In this document: one piece after another, positions 8,401-15,653 of the stretch | Layout of the letters: every line of letters begins with the position of its first letter | How positions within the stretch are numbered: position 1 is the stretch's first letter | DNA from: Bacteroidota bacterium | GTDB taxonomy: Bacteria; Bacteroidota; Bacteroidia; Bacteroidales; GCA-2748055 | Reading direction: 5' to 3' | DNA length: 23,599 bases | Assembly (NCBI GenBank): GCA_024244665.1 | Contig: JAAEOI010000687.1 | Coordinates: 1-23,599, forward strand | The notes under the pieces: model-generated | Seen by the model: only the letters and a program-made list of their open reading frames with translations | Database searches by the model: none | What the model was told of the DNA's origin: nothing | Translations under genes and position numbers: made by a program

Positions 8401-9431
8401 TATTTAAAAGGTTTTTCCAGACAAAGGAGAGCATAAGCCTGGAGCGTGGTACAGGCATCGGACTTACCCTGGTTGATGAATATGTACGGATGCATAATGG
8501 CAGGATAGAATTGGACAGCCAATCCGGAGAAGGATCTGATTTTCAGGTATTATTACCACTGAACTTCAACTACCCTTCAGAGATTAGCATTGTGTCTGAT
8601 CCGGATGGCATCGAACCGATCATGAAACCGGGAAATAACAGAGAGATCGCGGGAGGAACCGTTGCAGCTTCAACAGGGAGCCCATATATCCTGCTCATTG
8701 AAGACGATAAAGAGATCTCAGATTTTATCTTCATGAGTCTGAAGGATAAATATCACATGGAGATTGCTACCAACGGGAAAATCGCACTTCAAACCATATC
8801 AAAACGGCTACCCAGCCTGGTGATCAGTGATATTAAGATGCCTGAAATGGATGGGATAGAGTTCACGAAAAAATTCAAAAGCAATCCGAAAACTTCCCAT
8901 ATACCCTTGATATTGCTTTCCGGGCAGTCACAGATGGAGGACCAGCTGGAAGGGCTAAAGAGTGGTGCGGATGCATACATTGTCAAACCTTTCACCATCG
9001 ATTTGCTTGAAGTGCGAATCGATAATTTCTTTAAAAGACGGGAGCAGTTAACCGAGTTCTTAATACACAAAAATATTTCAAAACCCAGAGAGGTACAAAT
9101 CACTTCCCAGGACGAAAAGATGCTGGAGAAAGTGGTTGCCTGTATTGAGAAATACATGTCAGATCCCGACTTGAGAATCAGCAAAGTAAGTAACCATACA
9201 GGATTCAGTCATCCTTTTCTTTACCGAAAAATCAAAAGCCTTACCGGTCAGACAACCAATGAATTTATCAGGACAGTCCGGGTGCAAAGAGCTGAACAAC
9301 TTTTGAGAACAAAAAGATTCACAGTCGCGGAAGTAATGAACGAAACGGGTTTTACCAACCACTCCTATTTCTCAAAATGCTTCAGGAAACTTTATCACAT
9401 TTCACCAAAGGAATACATTCAAAAAACCTGA
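5427..9431 (+). CDS. Hybrid two-component system regulator (HTCS) of a polysaccharide locus
   Basis: This 1334-residue protein combines a whole signalling pathway in one chain. In order: signal peptide (1-23), a periplasmic two-propeller sensor of repeated reg_prop blades (about 30-690, with recurrent D.xGxxWxGT motifs), a Y_Y_Y domain (about 700-768), one transmembrane helix (about 772-796), HisKA with phospho-acceptor His830 in MAHEFRTPLSL, HATPase with N-box N943/N947, G1 box DSGMG from D979 and GTGIGL, a receiver domain (1087-1200; acidic D1093/D1094, phospho-acceptor D1135, K1187), and a C-terminal AraC-type double HTH (about 1234-1334). All catalytic residues are present. In this family, binding of an oligosaccharide to the propellers activates transcription of the neighbouring locus. 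The gene faces the same way as the receptor and enzymes, which makes them its likely targets. Confidence 0.97.
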   Translation: MNRILFSYILILLCAGFNLSISAQLLKFESLTMADGLSASHVYCIGQDRYGLIWVGTENGLNVYDGTRFRHYFMEEGNETSISGNYISDMVFTGDSAWIGTRNGLCVMDVKSMKCRRIDIGNNEDVRTLFIDNGKQTLWIGTQSGLVKYSISTGGFSEYNTTNSNISNNIIRSVYEDSDGTLWVGTFNMLNKLQANSTVFETIKLAESSGQELRNHLILSINPFNRNVDSLLWVGTQTGLALYNRFTSEKIFYDETNSELTNNVIKVTHSSSQGQLWLGTDFGLVEMSTDNNLEVYLHDPFTTNSITNSIVWDIFEDYAGTIWFGTNNGISILPEQTGRFRFFPTTLLSNGQTAGYEVRGIIEDSNEDIWLATQGGMIPYNHDNLTLEAFNARHSPINDIKSIYEDSQGRIWLATNLGVAIYTPGMETLETYSADFNSGKGLRTNYIVGFNELANGEMLINTEEGLHKATEKGGNFTFEFIGNLSIDGTGGDYFWSFNESGLISINPETFEQQIELSQADLNGTYQIRSVIIENDRDIWMGFENGLIGYNLQSKKHEVFEIRSNKPYPLINLLSDLEGNIWASSYSAILKFSIGSKEFEIYPSGDEIPINRFIERCAVKTRTSELIFGGEDGFIKFSPDKITKSDFIAPVMFTKLIVANNEIFGSSEINGKHIIDREISFANEMTLDYESASFTVEFSSLHYSNRDGIRYAYILEGKDNEWNYINDDYGRATYSRLSAGEYVLRVKGTNNDGVWNTEETKLSIKVKPPLWASPVFIVIYLVLIFLISAGLISYYLRRTKWKNQMEIMQLEKEHAGIMARDRQQFFTNMAHEFRTPLSLIIGPAEKLDKNTTLNEAGRNYVKLIENNARRLLWLNNQLLDFRKIENKSMKLRVSEFDIVEFTRSVYSIFSDKAERKQISYSFETDIDRLDVKMDLRKVETILFNLLSNAFKFTPEKGSILVKIQITDNDADGDLSISVKDSGMGIPEEYQEKIFKRFFQTKESISLERGTGIGLTLVDEYVRMHNGRIELDSQSGEGSDFQVLLPLNFNYPSEISIVSDPDGIEPIMKPGNNREIAGGTVAASTGSPYILLIEDDKEISDFIFMSLKDKYHMEIATNGKIALQTISKRLPSLVISDIKMPEMDGIEFTKKFKSNPKTSHIPLILLSGQSQMEDQLEGLKSGADAYIVKPFTIDLLEVRIDNFFKRREQLTEFLIHKNISKPREVQITSQDEKMLEKVVACIEKYMSDPDLRISKVSNHTGFSHPFLYRKIKSLTGQTTNEFIRTVRVQRAEQLLRTKRFTVAEVMNETGFTNHSYFSKCFRKLYHISPKEYIQKT

Positions 9432-9633
9432 CGGAAGTAAAATAAATCTTCAAAACAGCTCGAATGGTTATAAACCATATAATCAGGCTAATAGAGGATG
9501 TGCTTGTCGAGTAAGTTTCTATAAATTATTCAATTTGTTTCTATTTTTCCAGAAATAAATACCTATTCCTGTCGAATTTTCGACCCTGTGATTCTCCAAA
9601 GATGTGGCAATTTAGCAGTGCAACTTTTTAACT
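9432..9633. promoter_or_regulatory. Likely control region of the polysaccharide operon
   Basis: This AT-rich gap lies between the regulator and the operon it probably controls. It holds two short inverted repeats: ATGGTT-ATA-AACCAT at 9464-9478 and GTCGAA-TT-TTCGAC at 9571-9584. An isolated GTCGA also occurs at 9506-9510, similar to the second repeat. No exact TAnnTTTG box was found; TCAATTTG at 9530-9537 has one mismatch. AraC-type sites are usually direct repeats and are hard to call from one sequence, so I assign the region rather than a site. No convincing terminator for the regulator gene was seen. Confidence 0.4.
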
Positions 9634-9747
9634 ATGAAACACAGTCTTAGCAGAAGTAAAATAATTGGCCTGGTTCTGTTGATGCTATTGTTAGGATTGA
9701 TTTTCCTGCTAATTAAAACTCTTACTATCCATAACTTTATCAACTAG
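9634..9747 (+). CDS. Small single-helix membrane peptide upstream of the receptor
   Basis: This 37-residue reading frame runs from ATG at 9634 to TAG at 9745-9747. It has a basic N-terminus (MKHSLSRSK), a continuous hydrophobic stretch of about 20 residues (about 10-27: IIGLVLLMLLLGLIFLLI), then a short polar tail ending HNFIN. This is the pattern of a small inner-membrane protein or an uncleaved signal anchor. It ends seven bases before the ATG of the TonB-dependent receptor, so the two could be translationally coupled. I recognise no family. It may be a real leader or accessory peptide, or a chance frame; the hydrophobic composition and position favour but do not prove the first. Confidence 0.4.
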   Translation: MKHSLSRSKIIGLVLLMLLLGLIFLLIKTLTIHNFIN

Positions 9748-9754
9748 TGATCGA

Positions 9755-12682
9755 ATGATCTATCTACGAAATTTCCTGCCTGTTGCCGTTTTACTCTTTT
9801 GTGGAGGAGTTGTTTTTGGAGGCAATATCAAGGGCAAAGTCACTGATGCCAACACAGGCGAATCCTTACCTGGGGCAACCATTATGATTGACGGAACCAA
9901 CCGGGGCACTATCTCCGATCTTCGGGGGGAGTTTATCATTGCAGGCATTGAGGATGGTACTCATACGCTGATTTGCAGGTTTATCGGGTATGAAGAAGGG
10001 ACAGTGGAGGTAAGGGTAAACCCCGGCATTCCCACAGATATTACAATTTCTTTATCCTCAAAAGCCATACAGGGAGAAGAGGTTATTGTCACCGCACAGG
10101 CGGCAGGACAGCGTGCTGCCATGAACCAGCAGATAGCATCCAATAGCGTTAAAAATGTAGTGTCTGCACAACGCATCCAGGAAGTGCCGGAATCAAGTGC
10201 TGCCGAGGCAGTTGGCAGGCTGCCCGGTGTTTCCTTGAAAAATGGCAGCCTGGTGATTCGCGGATTATCGCCTCATTATAACAAGATCCAGATCGATGGT
10301 ACAGATATGGCCTCTACCAACTTTGATGATCGCAGCAGCAGCCTGGGCATGATATCCCAATACATGCTTGAAGGAATTGAAATGACAAAAACGGCAATGG
10401 CGGATCACGATGCCGATGTATTTGGTGCCCGGGTTAATTTAATCATCAAGGAAGCGCCCCTCACCCCCACTTTCGAAGTACTGTTCCAGAATGGTTATAA
10501 CACCCTGAGCGAATCGTTCGGGAACCAGAAATTTGTCCTGTCCGGGAGCAATCGTTTCCTGGATAATCGTTTGGGAGTGTTCGCCCAGGTCAATTTCGAA
10601 CGCGCCGAGACGGCTCAAAATTCAATGACCAGTAATTATTTCAAGGCTACTGAAGGTGCCGAAATGAGCAGCATGGCATTAAAAGATAGTGAAAACAGCA
10701 TAGGGCGAAAAGGAGCCAGCCTGGTCATGGATTACAAATCGGGGCTGACCAAGATCAAGATGAGCAATTTCCTCAGCAGTTCAAGCACAGAATCTGTTTC
10801 CCGGAATGCAGGGTATAGCAGCGGAAACGAAAATGAGACACGCTCTATGGACTTAAATGCCTCCGAACTATTGGTCATGACCAACTCTTTGAGGATCGAA
10901 CAGGTGCTTGGCCCCCTGGAAATAGATGGCGGCATAAATTACTCCTACTCGAAGAACGACATACCAGAAAAGATAAAGGCGGAGGGAACCGATATTGCCG
11001 CTATTTCCGATTCGGTGGACTGGCAGGCCCACCCGCGTGAAATCCCCTCCTGGTCAACATTTAACCTGCAAGAGGCCTTCATGCAGAATTTCACCTATAA
11101 CTACAAGTCGGGCACTGAAAAGCGGTATACAGCAGATTTAAATATTAAAACCAATTTAAGACTTGCAGACTGGCTGAATCTGGATCTTAAGGCCGGGGCC
11201 AAATACCGGCGCCAGAAAAAGACTCTTGATGATGAGAATTACAGGGCAAACATGCAGAATGCTTCTTTTCAAAGGACGAGAGATGTTGCAGAACAATATG
11301 TTGACTGGTTTCCTGAGGCAAGTGAAGCGGGCTCAACGGAAGGCGGGATGATAGGCTTACGGTATTTTGTTGATCCCGATTATTATAACAGTGAGCATTT
11401 GCTGGGCGATTACGTGCTTTCAGATATGCTGGACGTATCACTGGTACGTGAATTTCATGAGTTCATGCTCGATAATCCCATGGACTTTGCCTTTGGTGAA
11501 GGTGAACCCTATAACAAGATCTGGAAAACAAGCTACGAGGGCGATTATTATGGAGATGAAGATTATCTCGCCGGGTATATCAAACCCACATTTGTATTTG
11601 GCAACAACAACAAGCTTACACTGATACCCGGTCTGCGTTATGAACAGAACCAGACAAGCTATACCGGGTACCGGCTTCCACAAATAAGTGCCGATGGCGC
11701 ATTTAGGCGCCACCCCGAATTCGCCGAGCATGATGTGACAAGAGATCGCGAGAATCAGTTTCTATTACCCATGCTTCACATAATTTACAGGCCTTTCAAC
11801 TGGTTCAGTTTAAAAACCAGCTACACGCATACCCTTTCCCGACCGAAATTTGCTGACATTATTCCATCCTGGAGTGTGGGTAATGATTTTATCGCATGGA
11901 ACAACCCCTACCTGGAACCAGCTCTTTCCAAAAACATCGACCTTCAGCTTTCTGCCCATAGTTCTAAACTTGGTCTGCTTGCAATCGGTGCTTTTTACAA
12001 GACCATTGACAATCTGATTTTTATGCATGGCGAAACGAAGATTCTGCAATCCGATCTGGATGAGGGGATATATGATGGTCTGGAGTATAATGACCAGTAC
12101 ACTTTAATGAATACAGCCGGTTTTGGCATCAACTATGAAATGAACAATCCCGAGGAATCATATGTTTCGGGAATCGAAATCGAATACCAGTCCAATTTCT
12201 ACTTTTTACCGGGCGTATTAAGCGGCCTGGTACTGAATGTCAATTACACCCTTTTTGATTCAGATGCAAAATACCCATCGGTAATTCGGGAACTTGACTA
12301 TCAGACATTCCAGTATACTTACAGGGACACTACGTATTCCGATCGTTTGCTCGATCAGGCTACCCATATTTTTAATGTCATGATTGGCTTCGATTACAAA
12401 GGCTTTTCCATCCGGGGCTCCATGAAATACACCGACGATCTTTTCTCCAGTTACAACCAGGAACCCCTGTTAAGGAAATATACCGACAAACGTATCGATT
12501 ATGACATCTCCATCGTACAGAGATGGTCAAAAATCGGACTCTCTGCCTTCTGTAATCTGACCAACCTGAGTCGCTCAAGATACGTGGTCCTAAACAGTGG
12601 ATCCGGTTACCCGACTTTGGAACGATACGGGGGGTTGGGCATTGCGCTTGGATTAAGATACAGATTTAGAAAAGACAGGTAA
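9755..12682 (+). CDS. TonB-dependent receptor with carboxypeptidase-regulatory-like N-domain
   Basis: This 975-residue outer-membrane protein has a signal peptide (about 1-23), a CarboxypepD_reg-like beta-sandwich (24-100; GKVTDANTGESLPGATI), a TonB-box-like segment EEVIVTA (108-114), a plug domain (about 122-235; EAVGRLPGVSL, LVIRGLSPHYNKIQIDG), and a 22-strand-type beta-barrel to the C-terminus. The plug wording (SAQRIQEVPESSAAEAVGRLPGVS) is closer to the Xanthomonas/Caulobacter TonB receptor type than to classical SusC. It probably imports oligosaccharides released from the target polymer. No SusD partner follows. It begins seven bases after the small membrane ORF and 323 bases after the HTCS gene, and is the first large gene of the operon. 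ATG at 9755 gives a good signal peptide. Confidence 0.93.
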   Translation: MIYLRNFLPVAVLLFCGGVVFGGNIKGKVTDANTGESLPGATIMIDGTNRGTISDLRGEFIIAGIEDGTHTLICRFIGYEEGTVEVRVNPGIPTDITISLSSKAIQGEEVIVTAQAAGQRAAMNQQIASNSVKNVVSAQRIQEVPESSAAEAVGRLPGVSLKNGSLVIRGLSPHYNKIQIDGTDMASTNFDDRSSSLGMISQYMLEGIEMTKTAMADHDADVFGARVNLIIKEAPLTPTFEVLFQNGYNTLSESFGNQKFVLSGSNRFLDNRLGVFAQVNFERAETAQNSMTSNYFKATEGAEMSSMALKDSENSIGRKGASLVMDYKSGLTKIKMSNFLSSSSTESVSRNAGYSSGNENETRSMDLNASELLVMTNSLRIEQVLGPLEIDGGINYSYSKNDIPEKIKAEGTDIAAISDSVDWQAHPREIPSWSTFNLQEAFMQNFTYNYKSGTEKRYTADLNIKTNLRLADWLNLDLKAGAKYRRQKKTLDDENYRANMQNASFQRTRDVAEQYVDWFPEASEAGSTEGGMIGLRYFVDPDYYNSEHLLGDYVLSDMLDVSLVREFHEFMLDNPMDFAFGEGEPYNKIWKTSYEGDYYGDEDYLAGYIKPTFVFGNNNKLTLIPGLRYEQNQTSYTGYRLPQISADGAFRRHPEFAEHDVTRDRENQFLLPMLHIIYRPFNWFSLKTSYTHTLSRPKFADIIPSWSVGNDFIAWNNPYLEPALSKNIDLQLSAHSSKLGLLAIGAFYKTIDNLIFMHGETKILQSDLDEGIYDGLEYNDQYTLMNTAGFGINYEMNNPEESYVSGIEIEYQSNFYFLPGVLSGLVLNVNYTLFDSDAKYPSVIRELDYQTFQYTYRDTTYSDRLLDQATHIFNVMIGFDYKGFSIRGSMKYTDDLFSSYNQEPLLRKYTDKRIDYDISIVQRWSKIGLSAFCNLTNLSRSRYVVLNSGSGYPTLERYGGLGIALGLRYRFRKDR

Positions 12683-12736
12683 AACCAAAAATATCCGACA
12701 ATGGACTTATTTATTATTAACATAACTAAAAATTGA

Positions 12737-14485
12737 ATGATGAAAAAAACATTACTATCAGGAATTGTGATCTGCCTTTTATTAGGCATCAGCCCTCTTG
12801 TTTTTGGGCAGGATCCTTCGGAAGGCATAACCGATATGGGAGATACGCTTGTAATCAAACCAACCTTCAATGGTAATCCTCTCAACTCACTGAATGAATG
12901 GATTCTCTGGGATCATGATGGAGACCTGGAGAATGCATCAAAGCACTCGGTGTATAAGTTGTTAAGAAACGAAAGATACCCGATTACCACGACCATTAAA
13001 ATTAAGGGTCGTCTTTCACTGGTTGCAGACAAACCAGATATGGATAATAAACCTCCCCAGATTGGCAAAGCCGATGACGCGGAAGGAAATACACCTGGGG
13101 TGATGTATGAAGGTGGCCCATATACTTTCAGAAACATTTGGTTTTCAGAATTGAACTATTCCACCATGACCAATAATGCATGGGGACTCATGGGTAAACT
13201 TACCGTTGACAGCACTTCAACGTATATTGATGGTTGCTATTTTGAACATGTGAGGGCTATTGTCCTGAAAGCTACCAGCGGAAAAGAAAACAGAATTTAC
13301 GTGACCAACTGTTTTCATAACGACTGTGGCAGGGGAGGCACAGGTGTATGGCAGGGGCATTTCATAAACGGTGGTGAATCGATCACACAGGATAGTGTGG
13401 TTTATAGAAACAATACCTTTATCAATACTCCCGGAAACTTCTTTAACAACAGGAAGAACATGACCAGGTACGTGGAGATCACCAATAATACCTTGATCAA
13501 CACCACGGCCAATCCTTTCTTTACAACATTCTGGATTAAAGGCCATATTAAAAACAACCTCTTATTGAATGTATACTCCTGGGGAGAAGATGAAGCCTAT
13601 CGCATTGAACAGGAGCCTGATGCGCTGGCTTACAGCATAATCAACATTGATACCCTGGCTGGTGAATGGCCGATGACAGATACCACATGGTATGAAAGGG
13701 AAGCTGATCGGGTACTTGAAGTGTCGAATAATTACTACGGTTGGGTAGAGGAGCTGGAGACATTCTGGGCAAGTGTGGATTCGATAAATGCACCCCTGTG
13801 GATGAACAGCAGAACCCTAGATATGTTTGCTGATGATGCAAATTATCCCGGTCTGACCGAGGAGGCCACCAGCACCAAGGCAGACCTGGGCCTGCCACAA
13901 TTTGTCACTCCCATTCAGGGAACCGATGACATGATAGCTTTTGTAAAGGAATCATTGTGGGGAGGCGAGCCTGGTTTCAGGTGGGTCTGGGAACCAGAAG
14001 GCTCAACCATTCCGAATGCGGATATTGACTGGCCACCACTGGAAGATTTACGCCTGACCAGTGCAGCATTCACAGGTGAGGATGGCCTGCCCCTGGGTGA
14101 CCTGAACTGGTATCCGGAGTATGCCCAGCGCTGGGATATGACAGGATGGAACAGGGATGATGGCGACATACTGGACCCCACTGCAGTTCAGGATTTCACC
14201 TCTTTGAAGGGCGGTATCTCACTTGGACAGAACTACCCGAATCCATTCACGAATGAGACCCGTATTGAGCTCTTCCTTGATCATTCAGAAAAGGTCAGTC
14301 TTTCTGTGTATGATATCACAGGTAGAAGAGTTATAACTTTGATGTCCGGCCAAAAAGCAGCCGGAAGTCACACAGTTATCTGGGATGGAACCAGTTCTTC
14401 GGGACAGGATCTGTCTGGCGGCATGTATCTGTTACACCTGGAAACCGATTCAAGTGTTGCAACTGCAAGGATGATCAAGCAGTAG
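12737..14485 (+). CDS. Secreted beta-helix-like protein with T9SS sorting domain
   Basis: The 582-residue protein has a signal peptide (about 1-24), a central region with repeated short turns rich in N/T and aromatic residues (about 110-300; YVTNCFHND, VVYRNNTFINTPG, VEITNNTLINTT, IKNNLLLNV) typical of right-handed parallel beta-helices, and a C-terminal type IX secretion domain (496-582, from LGQNYPNPF through YDITGRRV to ARMIKQ). The T9SS domain implies export across the outer membrane and probable surface anchoring. The fold is shared by polysaccharide lyases, glycosidases and non-catalytic binding proteins; I could not identify a catalytic motif, so lyase activity is only a possibility. 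It follows the receptor by 54 bases and may serve as its surface glycan-handling partner. Start may be the first or second of two adjacent ATGs. Confidence 0.8.
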   Translation: MMKKTLLSGIVICLLLGISPLVFGQDPSEGITDMGDTLVIKPTFNGNPLNSLNEWILWDHDGDLENASKHSVYKLLRNERYPITTTIKIKGRLSLVADKPDMDNKPPQIGKADDAEGNTPGVMYEGGPYTFRNIWFSELNYSTMTNNAWGLMGKLTVDSTSTYIDGCYFEHVRAIVLKATSGKENRIYVTNCFHNDCGRGGTGVWQGHFINGGESITQDSVVYRNNTFINTPGNFFNNRKNMTRYVEITNNTLINTTANPFFTTFWIKGHIKNNLLLNVYSWGEDEAYRIEQEPDALAYSIINIDTLAGEWPMTDTTWYEREADRVLEVSNNYYGWVEELETFWASVDSINAPLWMNSRTLDMFADDANYPGLTEEATSTKADLGLPQFVTPIQGTDDMIAFVKESLWGGEPGFRWVWEPEGSTIPNADIDWPPLEDLRLTSAAFTGEDGLPLGDLNWYPEYAQRWDMTGWNRDDGDILDPTAVQDFTSLKGGISLGQNYPNPFTNETRIELFLDHSEKVSLSVYDITGRRVITLMSGQKAAGSHTVIWDGTSSSGQDLSGGMYLLHLETDSSVATARMIKQ

Positions 14486-14504
14486 TCATATGATGCTATA
14501 ATTG

Positions 14505-14542
14505 AAGGAGCATGTTGTTTCCGAGTGAATAACATGCTCCTT
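14505..14542 (+). terminator. Stem-loop with downstream T-rich tract inside the operon
   Basis: AAGGAGCATGTT (14505-14516) pairs perfectly with AACATGCTCCTT (14531-14542), and four more pairs including two G-U could extend the stem, leaving a loop of about six bases. TTTACTTTTC follows. It is the only strong terminator-like structure between the receptor and the right edge, and would reduce or stop transcription after the beta-helix gene, giving lower expression of the later genes, or mark an mRNA processing or stability site. Confidence 0.6.
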
Positions 14543-14566
14543 TACTTTTCAAATAAAGCCACCAAC

Positions 14567-15646
14567 ATGAGTAAATTATTCAGTGAACTTATCTTTGCTA
14601 AAGCTTTAGTTGTACTGCTGCCGGCTATATCTATTGGAGGTTATTCCCAGGACTTCGGGAATGCACTTGAGTTTGACGGCCTGGATGATTTTGTCTTTAT
14701 TGGTAATGACACCTCACTTCATGTAGATCAATTTACACTCACCTCATGGGTACACCCTTATTCCTACAGTGAGCCCCTTCCTGACGAGCAGCGCATGGAG
14801 ATCCTTGAAAAAGCCGGGGAGTACTGGATGAATATCAGTACAACTGATGCAGGTTATCAGAGAGATATGGGGGAAGTAAGGGTCGGTGGTATTTTTGAGG
14901 GGCAGTGGCATTTCCTGGACAGTGAATTTGTTGTTCCTTTGAATCAATGGACCCATGTGGCCTGTACCTATGATTACGACAGCCTTAAACTGTTTATTAA
15001 CGGAGAACTGGATGTGTCAAAGGCCATTCCGGAGAACCATACCGATCAGAATAGCAGTGAGAATATGCTGGCACTTGGGTGTAAAAATGTAAGCGGCCCC
15101 TTTGATCCCATTGAAGCACAATTTCATGGAATGCTGGATGAAATCAGTATCTGGGATACCGCATTGAGTGTTCTCGATATCCGGGATTTGAAAAATAATG
15201 GTATCGGGCATTCGGACCCTCACTGGTCGGAGCTGGTAGCATATTACAAGTTTGACGAGGCAAATATTGGTAGCAATTCGGGGGATGTTCAGGATGAAAA
15301 GGGCTTTAACCCCGGAACAAACTATGGGGCCTACTGGGTGTCAAACTCCACAACAGGTATTTCAGGAAAAGATCTTTTCACTCAGCTCCCCATTCTTCAG
15401 CAGAATTATCCGAACCCCTTTCGCGAGCTGACTCACATTCCTTTCTCTCTGACTCAAGCGGCCTCTATTCAAATTGATGTTTACGATACCGGGGGACGGC
15501 TCGTACAAAATGTTGTAAAAGGCCATTTCATCCAGGGTGATCATGTGGTTCAATGGAATGTATCGGGTCTGCCGGAAGGAATCTATTTCTACAAATTAGA
15601 AACGGGTGGAATCAAAGAAAGCAGAATCTGCATAATCACAAAGTAG
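14567..15646 (+). CDS. Secreted LamG/concanavalin-like protein with T9SS sorting domain
   Basis: I choose ATG at 14567, giving 359 residues with a normal signal peptide (MSKLFSELIFAKALVVLLP... cleaved near residue 27). The longer frame opens at a GTG (14525) within the stem-loop at 14505-14542 and would put 14 extra residues before the signal peptide. A LamG/concanavalin-A-like jellyroll spans about 31-230 (GNALEFDGLDDFVFIG; WTHVACTYDYDSLKLFINGEL; FHGMLDEISIWDTAL), and a type IX secretion domain covers 277-359 (LQQNYPNPF...YDTGGRLV). Such domains usually bind glycans at the surface and some are catalytic; no active-site motif was identified. The neighbouring beta-helix protein carries the same class of sorting domain, so both should reach the cell surface by the same route. 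Confidence 0.85.
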   Translation: MSKLFSELIFAKALVVLLPAISIGGYSQDFGNALEFDGLDDFVFIGNDTSLHVDQFTLTSWVHPYSYSEPLPDEQRMEILEKAGEYWMNISTTDAGYQRDMGEVRVGGIFEGQWHFLDSEFVVPLNQWTHVACTYDYDSLKLFINGELDVSKAIPENHTDQNSSENMLALGCKNVSGPFDPIEAQFHGMLDEISIWDTALSVLDIRDLKNNGIGHSDPHWSELVAYYKFDEANIGSNSGDVQDEKGFNPGTNYGAYWVSNSTTGISGKDLFTQLPILQQNYPNPFRELTHIPFSLTQAASIQIDVYDTGGRLVQNVVKGHFIQGDHVVQWNVSGLPEGIYFYKLETGGIKESRICIITK

Positions 15647-15653
15647 ACTAAGA

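Noticed and set aside
14525..14566. GTG-initiated extension of the LamG protein by 14 residues
   Set aside because: The GTG lies in the loop of a stable stem-loop, and the extra residues would precede an already complete signal peptide at ATG 14567.
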